Source: Melaminivora jejuensis (GTDB lineage: Bacteria; Pseudomonadota; Gammaproteobacteria; Burkholderiales; Burkholderiaceae_C). From it: 64,000 nucleotides of DNA. Positions 1 through 9,746 of the stretch are shown here, one piece after another. The notes below the pieces were generated by a model that saw only the letters and a list, made by a program, of their open reading frames with translations, did not search any database and was not told the DNA's origin. Within the stretch, counting starts at the first letter, position 1. Each line of letters opens with the position of its first letter. Location of the stretch: positions 1,922,001 to 1,986,000 of the forward strand of contig NZ_JACWIJ010000002.1 of assembly GCF_017811175.1 (NCBI RefSeq), read 5' to 3'. A program made the translations under genes and the position numbers.

Positions 1-1839
<1,839 letters not shown>

Positions 1840-1842
1840 GCT

Positions 1843-1906
1843 TCAAAAATAATAGCTGCTTGCGCTTGACTGGCGCTGGCTAGAGGCCAAAACGTTCAAA
1901 TACTCA
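1843..1906 (+). repeat. Dispersed Comamonadaceae-type repeat, copy 1 (intergenic)
   Basis: AT-richer stretch with the core ATAGCTGCTTGCGCTTG followed by ACTGGCGCTGGCTAGAGGCC. It lies directly upstream of the parC start and downstream of res. It is in the same orientation as copy 2 at 6718-6775, so mod-res is bracketed by direct copies about 4.9 kb apart. The rest of the gap to res (1907-2113) shows no recognisable gene or RNA. Confidence 0.75.
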
Positions 1907-2113
1907 AAAAGGGGGCCAAATTTGCTATTGCCACTCGGAGGATGCCTGGAGGCAGCCTTGGCCAGCTGGATGCCTGGTTCAACGGGGCGGCGAGGCATGT
2001 GGTTCGCAAGTGAGGGCTTGCGCGAAAAAATGCAGCCGGCGGTGCACTTTTGCTGGAAACGCCATTGGGGCCCCAGCTTGTGGCAGAAATTCCAGACGGA
2101 ACACATGGCCGCT

Positions 2114-4825
2114 TCATCCAAGCGCCTTCTCGACCCAATCCCAGCGCTTGTCCTTGACCATCACAAACCGGCAGCGGCCTTCCGACAGCTGGGCCCATAG
2201 GCCACCGATCAGGCGGTCATCCTCAGCCCCGTTCCATCGATCCGCGCCCTTGTATTCAACCGCCAGAATCGGCCCCGGCTGGCCCGCCGAATCGGGCAAT
2301 TGGCAGAGAAAATCAGGGTAGAAGCGGCCATCGGCCTTCTGCAGAAAAAATGAGCTGCCCTCACGCCGAACCAGATTACGCACCCAGTACCGGATCCGGC
2401 CCTGCTGCGCCCACATATCCAGCTGGCAGGCGCATTCGAATTCTTCCTTGCTATCGAAGTCACCCATCCGCCCATAGAAGTGCTTGCGGAAATCAAAGTG
2501 CCCGAAACGCCCGTCGTAATCGCGGCTCGGGGCATAGGCCTGGGCGTGAAACTCGAAAGCGTATTGATCGGTCACTGCCACTCGGGTGGCTGCGCCGTCT
2601 CCGAACAGCGCCTGCTGGAAGGCCGCGCCAACGGCCTGCTTGCGCAGCTCGCGAATTCGGGCCTCGATCAGATTGCGGACCAAAAATTTCTGCAGGTTGG
2701 CGCGTGCCAGCGTGAAACCTTCACGTCGCAGCAGATCGGTGACCCACGCAGCAACAAATGCCTGCTTGCTCGCGTGGGTCAGTGAGGGCTCGGGGAGGTT
2801 GCGACACAGCCAGGTGGCGATGCGAACTTCATCCCAGTTTTCGGGTTGATAAACAAGACCCAGATCGCGCTGCAAATCGGGCAGGAAGCGGGACACCAGG
2901 CGACCACTCGCATCGATATCGATCTCGCCGCCTTCCGACACCTTCAGCGCCGCCCCCAATGCCGTCAGGTCATCGGCCGTCGGTGCGGCATCGTAGGGTG
3001 AAAGATCCCACGGATACTCCAGCACCTCCGGGTCATCAAACAGCGCCAATTCACCTTGCCCGCCCTGCACCCGCAAGGCCAACTGCGGCACCCGGAAACG
3101 CACGCCCAGTTCAGCCGGCGTCTGGAAGAATTCGATCGCCGTGGTGCGGCTGACTTCGGCGGCTTCCACAATTGCCGCCGCAGCGGTTTCGGAGGCAACC
3201 GACGCCTTGAGCACTTCGGCCTCATCCTCCGTGAGCGGCGTGCTGATGGTCAGCGTGTTGAGCTTGCCGTCCCAACTCACTTTGTCTCGTACCGGCTTCG
3301 GTACGCTCTTCAGGTCGGGCTTTTCGGACAATGTGATCGCTACGGGCCGAACGACCACGCGCCCGGCATGGCCCTCCAGGTCAAGCCGGGCCTGTTCGGC
3401 CCTGGCGGCCGTGACGAATTCAGCGACTTCGCGCCGCTCGAACCCGGCGCCGGCCACCAGACGGTCGCGCAGCGCCCCCGCTGTTTCGGCAAAGTCGCGC
3501 GATACCACGAAGGCATAGGATTGATTCAACGCCTTGGCCTGCCGGTGGACAGCACCTGGCTGCCGCAACACGCGCCCAAGCAACTGCTCCACCGCCGTAG
3601 CCGACGACAGCGAGGCCATGCTCACCAGAATGTAGGCAAACGGGCAATCCCAGCCCTCGGCCAGCGCTCTCTGGGTAATGACGAATTTCACCGGGCAAGC
3701 CGGATCGGCAATGCCCAGTTTGTAGTCAGCGTCGATCTGCTCCAGGCCCTTTTCGTCACCCGTGGCCACCACGATTTCGCTGCCGGGAATGCCGTGGTTG
3801 GTGATCAGCTCGTTCTTCACCTTTTCGAAGTCCCGCGTTTCGATACCGGCGCGGCGAGGTTCGGACTGAATCAGCACCAGCGGGCGCAGATAGGCTGCGC
3901 CGGCGCGGCGTTCTTCATCGGCCAGCTTGTGCAGGGCATCGCGTCGGCCAATGGCATCGGCCAGACACTGCTGCCAGTTCGGCTCGGTTTGCAGCACCAC
4001 CGGCAGCTTGACCATTTCCTCCGCCTTCAACTCGGCGGCGGATACGCTGTGCAGCACATTGGTCGGTGTGCGCTCCAGATCGGGCGTGGCGGTCAGCTCC
4101 ATCACGCCGCTGGGGCGAAAGCGCGCCAGCATATCGAAGGCCAGTTCGGTGCGGCTGTTGTGCGCCTCGTCCACCACCACGAACGGGCGGCGCAGCCGCA
4201 GCACGTTGGCCAGTGAATACGGCGTGGTGCGCCCGCTGCCCTCGCCATCGGTCAGCAAGCCATCGCGCTGCACTGGCGACAGGTTGTCGAAGTGGTGCAT
4301 CAGTGCGCCGCTGGACTGGTACACCTTGCGGCATTCTTCATCTTCCACCTGGAAGGCCTGCCGTGTGGCCACGATCACCGTGGTCGAGGTGTCCAGCGTG
4401 GCACGGGTCACGCTCTTGGCTTCGTCCAAGTCGAGCACCGTGATCGGGCCTGCCTCGCGCAGTGCGGCGTGATAGGGATGGCTGCGATCCTTCAGCGCCT
4501 TGAGGGTCTGTTCGCGGATCGGCTTGCTGGGCACCAGCCACAGAATCACGCTGTGCTCGGTGCGCAGCAGATGCGTGTTGACCAGTTGAACGCTTTTCGC
4601 CGCCAGCCAGGTCTTTCCGCCGCCGGTGGGTACGCGCAGACAGAAATACGGCATGTCGGCCGGAAAGCCCGACAGCGGGTTGTACAGATTGCCGCGTCCC
4701 CACAGGCGTTCGGTGGTGGCGGTGAAGGCAATCGAAGGTGACGGCAATTCGTGGCAGGCTTTGAAATAGGCCTCCACACTGCCGAGCACTTGCTGTTGAT
4801 AGATTTTCGGTGCGAACCCGGACAT
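2114..4825 (-). CDS. res: Type III restriction enzyme, Res subunit (helicase-endonuclease)
   Basis: Restriction subunit of a type III system: an SF2 translocase that moves on DNA with its Mod partner and cuts when two sites meet. The 903-residue product has Walker A TGGGKT (residues ~67-72), the DEAH box in VVVDEAHN (~217-223), motif III TATPD (~245), and helicase motif VI QLLGRVLRQP (~415-424). The C-terminal end has a PD-(D/E)XK nuclease pattern: FYPDFLCQL, then AVEYKG about 20 residues on. The start is 3 bp past the mod stop, so the two are co-transcribed and probably translationally coupled. Base composition is close to the chromosome average, unlike the middle of mod. All key motifs are present, so it looks functional. 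Confidence 0.95.
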   Translation of the reverse strand: MSGFAPKIYQQQVLGSVEAYFKACHELPSPSIAFTATTERLWGRGNLYNPLSGFPADMPYFCLRVPTGGGKTWLAAKSVQLVNTHLLRTEHSVILWLVPSKPIREQTLKALKDRSHPYHAALREAGPITVLDLDEAKSVTRATLDTSTTVIVATRQAFQVEDEECRKVYQSSGALMHHFDNLSPVQRDGLLTDGEGSGRTTPYSLANVLRLRRPFVVVDEAHNSRTELAFDMLARFRPSGVMELTATPDLERTPTNVLHSVSAAELKAEEMVKLPVVLQTEPNWQQCLADAIGRRDALHKLADEERRAGAAYLRPLVLIQSEPRRAGIETRDFEKVKNELITNHGIPGSEIVVATGDEKGLEQIDADYKLGIADPACPVKFVITQRALAEGWDCPFAYILVSMASLSSATAVEQLLGRVLRQPGAVHRQAKALNQSYAFVVSRDFAETAGALRDRLVAGAGFERREVAEFVTAARAEQARLDLEGHAGRVVVRPVAITLSEKPDLKSVPKPVRDKVSWDGKLNTLTISTPLTEDEAEVLKASVASETAAAAIVEAAEVSRTTAIEFFQTPAELGVRFRVPQLALRVQGGQGELALFDDPEVLEYPWDLSPYDAAPTADDLTALGAALKVSEGGEIDIDASGRLVSRFLPDLQRDLGLVYQPENWDEVRIATWLCRNLPEPSLTHASKQAFVAAWVTDLLRREGFTLARANLQKFLVRNLIEARIRELRKQAVGAAFQQALFGDGAATRVAVTDQYAFEFHAQAYAPSRDYDGRFGHFDFRKHFYGRMGDFDSKEEFECACQLDMWAQQGRIRYWVRNLVRREGSSFFLQKADGRFYPDFLCQLPDSAGQPGPILAVEYKGADRWNGAEDDRLIGGLWAQLSEGRCRFVMVKDKRWDWVEKALG

Positions 4826-4828
4826 GGC

Positions 4829-6571
4829 CTACACCTCTAGCGCATAAGGGGTTTGCTTGAAAGTGACGCCTTCGCGTGCGGCGCGGGCACCCATGCGATT
4901 GGCAGCGGCATAGATCACTTTCGGGCCGGCAAACTTCGGCAGCGCCTCGAATACCGGGCCGGTGAGCACGTTCCCGCCGCCCACAGATTTGTCCTTGAGG
5001 ATGCCGTTGTAGAGCAGGTAGATGGCGCGGCCTTCATGCACGCCCAACAGCGGAGAGTCGGCGGTGCCGGTAAAACCGGTGCCGGTTTCGGCAAACCAGA
5101 CGAATTCGGCTAACTGGGCAAACTTCACATCGTTGCGTATCTGGCCGTCTGCTGCGAAAAGGGGCTCGGCAGACAGGCGACAATATTGGAAACCGCCACC
5201 CGCTCCTTGAACATTTTCCCCTACAGCGCCCATAAGACCGCCGGAAACTAGCTCCAACCGCTTCCTTGCGATATCTTTTGCAGTGGAATCGCTCATCTCA
5301 ATAAGAATAAAATGCCTTCTCTCCCCTTCTGCAGCCATTTCTAGAGCAGCGTGCCCAGTCGTGCCACTGCCCGCAAAAGAATCCAAAATAATATCACCCT
5401 CCTCAGAGCCCATCCTGATAATATACTTTATTAATTCTTTGGGCTTAGGGTAGCTGAAGCTAATATTCATCCTTTCAAGTTCAGCACGCATTTTTTCTGT
5501 CGTCCCAAAACCACGCAACACTGAAAGAATATTCCTAGCCTTCTCACCGCGATCTTTTCTGTAATAGATAACACCGCTTGCCGATAGAAAAAATTTCAGC
5601 TGTCCGTCATCTTCATCCAATGGAAGGCAGCTATTTTCAATGAAGCGGCGCAATTTATTAGCATTCGCCCAGCCAGAAAAAACCCTGCAAGAAGAAGTTA
5701 GCTTTCCACTAACCCCCTTCATTGGATCCAATCTTAGAGGAAATTGAATTTTGCCAAAACGCCTCTTTAGAGGATTACTTGACAGTCCTTCTTCAGTCAT
5801 TGCTTGAACCAAACCTACAGGTATTTCACTTGCTGGAAGATCAATTTCAGCAGCCGCCACGGGAAAACCGACAGGCAATACAATTTCACTAGGAGGATTT
5901 GCAGACCCATTTTTTGTAATGGAATTTTCCGCAAATCCAGCCCATAAATTACTTTCCTCTCTAGTATTCGGATCGATGATGTGCCCGAAAGCCACCCTCT
6001 CTGAATTCATCGCATAACAGATAACATATTCATGATTTACTTTTACATGAAATTGATTATCTGTATGACCTTCGGTATTCCAAACAAACTGTGCCACAAA
6101 GTTTTTTCGTTGAAATACTTCATCCATAAGCCAACGTAGAGAGTGCTGCTCGTTATCATCCAAAGACACGAAAATTAAACCGTCTTCTCTCAAAAACTGC
6201 TTCAGCAACACCAGCCGCGGGTACATCATGCACAGCCAGCGGTCGTGCCGATCCAGCGTCTCGCCTTCCTTGCCGACCACTTCGCCCAGCCATTTCCGGA
6301 TCTCCGGGCTGTTGACGTTGTCGTTGTAGACCCAGCCTTCATTGCCGGTGTTGTAAGGCGGGTCGATGTAGATGCACTTCACCTGCCCGGCATAGCGCGG
6401 CAGCAGCGCCTTGAGCGCATGCAGGTTGTCGCCCTGCACGATGAGGTTGCCCGAGTCTTTGCCCTGCCCCGGGCCGCAGGAGAGCTCCGGTACCGGCTCC
6501 AGCAGACGGAATGGCACTTCCTTGTGGTGCTTGACGACGGCTTCTTTGCCGATCCAGTTCAGTGTGGGCAT
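4829..6571 (-). CDS. mod: Type III DNA adenine methyltransferase, Mod subunit
   Basis: Modification and recognition subunit of the type III system; it methylates adenine on one strand of the target and directs Res. In the 580-residue protein the catalytic motif IV, IDPPYNTGNEGW (~69-80), precedes the SAM-binding motif I, DSFAGSGTTGHAAL (~397-410), the order of beta-class methylases. The region between them (~130-390) should hold target recognition. That part and motif I (about 5230-6190, residues ~127-445) are clearly AT-rich, while both ends have the high GC of the neighbours. This suggests the recognition segment was replaced by recombination with a foreign allele. The frame is intact. The ATG at 6571 gives the usual start, MPTLNWIGKEAVVKHHKEVP. 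I cannot predict the recognition sequence. Confidence 0.95.
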   Translation of the reverse strand: MPTLNWIGKEAVVKHHKEVPFRLLEPVPELSCGPGQGKDSGNLIVQGDNLHALKALLPRYAGQVKCIYIDPPYNTGNEGWVYNDNVNSPEIRKWLGEVVGKEGETLDRHDRWLCMMYPRLVLLKQFLREDGLIFVSLDDNEQHSLRWLMDEVFQRKNFVAQFVWNTEGHTDNQFHVKVNHEYVICYAMNSERVAFGHIIDPNTREESNLWAGFAENSITKNGSANPPSEIVLPVGFPVAAAEIDLPASEIPVGLVQAMTEEGLSSNPLKRRFGKIQFPLRLDPMKGVSGKLTSSCRVFSGWANANKLRRFIENSCLPLDEDDGQLKFFLSASGVIYYRKDRGEKARNILSVLRGFGTTEKMRAELERMNISFSYPKPKELIKYIIRMGSEEGDIILDSFAGSGTTGHAALEMAAEGERRHFILIEMSDSTAKDIARKRLELVSGGLMGAVGENVQGAGGGFQYCRLSAEPLFAADGQIRNDVKFAQLAEFVWFAETGTGFTGTADSPLLGVHEGRAIYLLYNGILKDKSVGGGNVLTGPVFEALPKFAGPKVIYAAANRMGARAAREGVTFKQTPYALEV

Positions 6572-6592
6572 GGGCGCTGGTTCCTCGTTGGC

Positions 6593-6661
6593 TCAAGCCG
6601 GAGCGCAACCGCGCAGGCGCGGCTCGCCGATCTGGGCGATCAAGTCATGGATGGCAGACAA
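6593..6661 (-). CDS. 22-codon leader peptide or remnant upstream of mod
   Basis: A TTG codon at 6661 sits a few bases after a strong Shine-Dalgarno (CCGGAGGATTCC). It opens a frame reading MSAIHDLIAQIGEPRLRG and stopping at 6593, 21 bp before the mod ATG. The HDLIAQIGEPRLR part resembles, from memory, the first residues of a longer protein found in front of some mod genes. This could be the stub left by a deletion or a short leader peptide that couples translation to mod. The ribosome binding site is clear; the rest is inference. Confidence 0.3.
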   Translation of the reverse strand: MSAIHDLIAQIGEPRLRGCAPA

Positions 6662-6717
6662 GGAATCCTCCGGAGGTTGTTCTCATGAGAGCGGCTTTAT
6701 GCCCGCTCGGTTGCTTC

Positions 6718-6775
6718 TTTTTTGATAGCTGCTTGCGCTTGTATGGCGCGGGCTGGCAGGCTAAAACACTCGCAA
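6718..6775 (+). repeat. Dispersed repeat, copy 2 (intergenic, upstream of mod)
   Basis: TTTTTGATAGCTGCTTGCGC core followed by GGCGCGGGCTGGCAGGCTAAAA. Same orientation as copy 1 at 1843-1906. It lies between the mod leader and the small ORF after higA. Confidence 0.75.
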
Positions 6776-6794
6776 TTGGTTCAGCTGGCGGCCC

Positions 6795-7019
6795 TCACCC
6801 CAGCCCTCTCCCGGAGGGAGAGGGAGCAAGACCGGCGCGGCGTTGAGCACGTGCCGACTCGATCTCCTGGGCAATTGCTTCCTGCGTGATCTCAGGGGCG
6901 TCACTGGTGCGCCGCTCTGCGTCGAACTGGCGGACGTACTGCTTCCAGCTTTGCAGCACGCGATCACGCGCGCCGGCCTCGCTGGCCAAGCCCTGTGGAT
7001 TCTCACTGGGCGGGTTCAT
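6795..7019 (-). CDS. Small hypothetical protein overlapping the end of higA
   Basis: An ATG at 7019 lies inside the last codons of higA (17-bp overlap) and opens a 74-residue frame beginning MNPPSENPQGLASEAGARDR. The protein is charged and probably helical (SWKQYVRQFDAERR, QEIESARAQR). The overlap suggests translational coupling and a role with the toxin-antitoxin pair, but I recognise no family. The final ~11 residues come from the REP-like palindrome, so the original C-terminus was probably elsewhere and the gene may be truncated. Confidence 0.4.
   Translation of the reverse strand: MNPPSENPQGLASEAGARDRVLQSWKQYVRQFDAERRTSDAPEITQEAIAQEIESARAQRRAGLAPSPSGRGLG
6804..6824. repeat. REP-like palindrome
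   Basis: CCCTCTCCC and GGGAGAGGG form a perfect 9-bp stem around a GGA loop, in the context GCCCTCACCCCAG...GAGCAAG. Hairpins of this type are scattered in many proteobacterial genomes as extragenic palindromes. Here it overlaps the 3' end of the small ORF after higA and supplies its last codons (LAPSPSGRGLG). Confidence 0.6.
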
Positions 7020-7308
7020 GCTCGAAGCGCCGAATCTGCGCCAGCACATCGGCCATGCGTTCCTTGGCGATGGCCGTGTCGTAATCGAACTGCAGCCCCG
7101 CCCAGAATCCGTCGGACGTCCCAAAAAATTTCGACAACCGCAGCCCAGTATCGACGGTGATGGAGCGCGTGCCCGCCACGATCTCGCCAATGCGGCGCTG
7201 CGAGACGCCAATCTCCTTGGCCAGCCGGTACTGGGTCAGGCCCATGGGTTCCAGAAACTCATGCAGCAGGATTTCACCGGGGTGCGGCCATGCGACTTGG
7301 GTGGTCAT
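7003..7308 (-). CDS. higA: HigA-type antitoxin (XRE family)
   Basis: 101-residue antitoxin of a type II toxin-antitoxin pair. It binds and neutralises HigB and normally represses its own promoter. The start MTTQVAWPHPGEILLHEFLEPMGLT and the helix-turn-helix at ~25-45 (LTQYRLAKEIGVSQRRIGEI) are typical of the HigA/VapI group, as is the tail FGTSDGFWAGLQFDYD. It follows higB by 12 bp, the toxin-first order expected for higBA. With mod-res it sits between parE and parC, so it may stabilise the restriction cassette. Confidence 0.92.
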   Translation of the reverse strand: MTTQVAWPHPGEILLHEFLEPMGLTQYRLAKEIGVSQRRIGEIVAGTRSITVDTGLRLSKFFGTSDGFWAGLQFDYDTAIAKERMADVLAQIRRFEHEPAQ

Positions 7309-7320
7309 GCAGTGCTCCTT

Positions 7321-7602
7321 TCAGTGGTAGTCAACGATTTGCACCTGCGTGGCGTGTCCGTTCTGCCAGACGAAGCACACGCGCCACTGGTCATTGATGC
7401 GGATGCTGTGCTGGCCCTTGCGATCGCCCTGCAGGGCTTCCAGGCGGTTGCCGGGCGGGATGCGCAGGTCATCCAGTACCGCAGCGCGGTGCAGCATGGC
7501 CAGCTTGCGCAGGGCGACCGTCTCAATGTGCACCCAGCGCCTGACCCGCTGCTGCTCGAACAAAGCTCGGGTGTCGGAGTCGGCAAGGGATTGGATCGCC
7601 AT
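7321..7602 (-). CDS. higB: HigB-type toxin (RelE/ParE superfamily mRNA interferase)
   Basis: 93-residue toxin; the family cleaves mRNA at the ribosome when the antitoxin is lost. The C-terminal half carries the family signature RLEALQGDRKGQHSIRIND then WRVCFVW and a final VDYH, matching the GDRKG...SI.IN..WRI.F pattern. It is the first gene of the pair, with higA 12 bp downstream. The only suitable promoter would start transcription almost at the ATG (7602), so the message may be leaderless. An overlapping palindrome fits autoregulation by HigA. Confidence 0.92.
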   Translation of the reverse strand: MAIQSLADSDTRALFEQQRVRRWVHIETVALRKLAMLHRAAVLDDLRIPPGNRLEALQGDRKGQHSIRINDQWRVCFVWQNGHATQVQIVDYH

Positions 7603-7607
7603 GCGAA

Positions 7608-7636
7608 ATGCTAACGTTAGTCGTTAGTATCGTCAA
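7608..7636 (-). promoter_or_regulatory. higBA promoter and operator
   Basis: On the minus strand TTGACG (7636-7631) is followed after exactly 17 bp by TAGCAT (7613-7608), a reasonable sigma-70 pair. The perfect palindrome CTAACGTTAG (7611-7620) overlaps the -10 and spacer, with a partial copy (CGTTAG) next to it, a likely HigA operator. The spacing puts transcription start within a few bases of the higB ATG. Confidence 0.55.
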
Positions 7637-7668
7637 ACGTCAGCAAGCTCGCCCAGCATCGGCTGCGC

Positions 7669-9651
7669 TCACACATCCACCTCGACCGAATCCCCATGCA
7701 GCTCCATCAGCTCGCGCCGCGAGCCGGCCTCGCCCTTGCCCATCAGGCGGGTCATGAGTGCTGCCGTGGCCTCGTGGCCCGCAGCGCCCAGCTGCACCGG
7801 CATCAATCGGCGCGTGTCGGGGTTGAGCGTGGTTTCCCACAGCTGCTCGGCGTTCATCTCGCCCAGGCCCTTGAAGCGGCTGATCTGGCAGCGTTCGCGC
7901 GCCACGCCTTCCTTGGCGGCCTTGTCCAGGATGGCGGTCAGTTCCGCCTCGTCCAGCGCGTAGAGCTTGGCCGCCGGCTTTCTGCCGCGCGCCGGGATGT
8001 CCACGCGAAACAAGGGCGGGCGCGCCACGTAGATGTGGCCGGCCTCGATCAGCTTGGGGAAGTGGCGAAAGAACAGCGTCAGCAGCAGCACCTGGATGTG
8101 CGAGCCGTCCACGTCCGCGTCCGACAGGATGCAGACCTTGCCGTAGCGCAGGCCGGACAGATCCGGCTCGTCCTGCGGGCCGTGCGGATCGACGCCGATG
8201 GCCACGGCGATGTCGTGCACTTCGGTGTTGGCAAACAGCCGGTCGCGCTCGACCTCCCAGGTGTTGAGCACCTTGCCGCGCAGCGGCAAGATGGCTTGCG
8301 TCTCCTTGTCGCGGCCCATCTTGGCGCTGCCGCCGGCGGAGTCGCCCTCGACCAGGAAAACTTCGTTGTACGCCGTATCGCGACTTTCGCAGTCGGTGAG
8401 CTTGCCGGGCAGCACGGCCACGCCCGAGCCTTTTTTCTTCTCGACCTTCTGGCCGGCGCGCTGGCGGGTCTGCGCCGCCTTGATGGCCAGCTCCGCCAGC
8501 TTCCTGCCGTAGTCCACGTGCTGATGCAGCCACAGTTCGAGCGCCGGACGCACGAAGCTGGACACCAGCCGCACGGCATCGCGCGAGTTCAGCCGCTCCT
8601 TGATCTGGCCCTGGAACTGCGGATCGAGCACCTTGGCCGACAGCACGTAGCTGGCGCGGGCGAACACGTCCTCGGGCATGAGCTTGACGCCCTTGGGCAG
8701 CAGGCCGTGCAGCTCGATGAAGCTCTTGACGGCCTGGAACAGGCCATCGCGCAGGCCGCTGTCGTGCGTGCCGCCGGCGGATGTGGGGATCAGGTTGACG
8801 TAGCTCTCGCGCACCGGCGCGCCTTCTTCGGTGAAGGCCACGGCCCAGGCTGCGCCCTCGCCTTCGGCAAAGTGGTCGTTGCCGGCATCGGCAAAACCCT
8901 CGCCCTCGAACATGGGGATGACCGGGTCGGCGGGCAGTGTCTGCGCCAGATAGTCGCGTAGGCCGCCCTTGTATTGCCAGGTTTGCGTCTCGCGCGTTTT
9001 TTCGTTGTACAGCGTGACGGCGACGCCGGGCATCAGCACCGCCTTGCTGCGCAGCAGGTGCGTGAGTTCGCCCATAGGCAGGTGGCTGGACTCGAAATAC
9101 TTCGCGTCGGGCCAGGCGCGCACCGTCGTGCCCTGCTTGCGCTCGCCGGGCTGCAGGGGCCGGGCCGCCAGCGGCTCGACCACGTCGCCGCCGGCAAAGA
9201 CCAGGCGCGCCACCTGCCCTTCGCGGTGCGTGGCCACCTCCATGCGCGTGGACAGCGCATTGGTCACCGACACGCCCACGCCGTGCAGGCCGCCCGAGAA
9301 GCTGTAGGCACCGCCCTGGCCCTTGTCGAACTTGCCGCCGGCGTGCAGCCGGGTGAAGACCAGCTCGACCACGGGGGCCTTTTCCTCGGGGTGCAGGCCA
9401 AACGGGATGCCCCGGCCATCGTCCTCGACGCTGACCGAGCCATCCAGGTGCAGCGTCACGCGGATTTTCTTGCCGTAGCCGGCCAACGCCTCGTCGGCGG
9501 CGTTGTCCAGCACCTCCTGGATGATGTGCAGCGGGTTGTCGGTGCGGGTGTACATGCCCGGGCGTTGCTTGACGGGCTCCAGGCCCTTGAGGACGCGGAT
9601 GGAGCGCTCGCCGTAGTCGTGGGCGGGGTGGTGTTGTGCTTTGCTGGCCAT
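7669..9651 (-). CDS. parE: DNA topoisomerase IV subunit B (ParE)
   Basis: ATPase subunit of topoisomerase IV, 660 residues. The N-terminal GHKL ATPase shows EVLDNAADEAL (~46-56), DDGRGIPFG (~77-85) and the GGLHGVGVSVTNALS lid (~120-134). The TOPRIM domain has EGDSAGGSAKMGRDK and DADVDGSHIQ, and the end has ISRFKGLGEMNAEQLWETTLNP. Short acidic spacers and overall size fit ParE rather than GyrB, and parC lies downstream on the same strand. The pair would normally be neighbours, but higBA and mod-res intervene, so parC may depend on another promoter or long read-through. A divergent MFS gene begins 95 bp away. Confidence 0.96.
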   Translation of the reverse strand: MASKAQHHPAHDYGERSIRVLKGLEPVKQRPGMYTRTDNPLHIIQEVLDNAADEALAGYGKKIRVTLHLDGSVSVEDDGRGIPFGLHPEEKAPVVELVFTRLHAGGKFDKGQGGAYSFSGGLHGVGVSVTNALSTRMEVATHREGQVARLVFAGGDVVEPLAARPLQPGERKQGTTVRAWPDAKYFESSHLPMGELTHLLRSKAVLMPGVAVTLYNEKTRETQTWQYKGGLRDYLAQTLPADPVIPMFEGEGFADAGNDHFAEGEGAAWAVAFTEEGAPVRESYVNLIPTSAGGTHDSGLRDGLFQAVKSFIELHGLLPKGVKLMPEDVFARASYVLSAKVLDPQFQGQIKERLNSRDAVRLVSSFVRPALELWLHQHVDYGRKLAELAIKAAQTRQRAGQKVEKKKGSGVAVLPGKLTDCESRDTAYNEVFLVEGDSAGGSAKMGRDKETQAILPLRGKVLNTWEVERDRLFANTEVHDIAVAIGVDPHGPQDEPDLSGLRYGKVCILSDADVDGSHIQVLLLTLFFRHFPKLIEAGHIYVARPPLFRVDIPARGRKPAAKLYALDEAELTAILDKAAKEGVARERCQISRFKGLGEMNAEQLWETTLNPDTRRLMPVQLGAAGHEATAALMTRLMGKGEAGSRRELMELHGDSVEVDV

Positions 9652-9746
9652 GGCGGCAGATTGTAGATAACTGGTTTTTTGAACAGTATTTTGGCGTTTT
9701 TTGCCTGGCCCGGCAGGTGGCGCGGGTTTTGGTTACATTCGCCCGG

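Noticed and set aside
1907..2113. Small frames between res and parC
   Set aside because: They are short, mutually overlapping, without ribosome sites or recognisable motifs.
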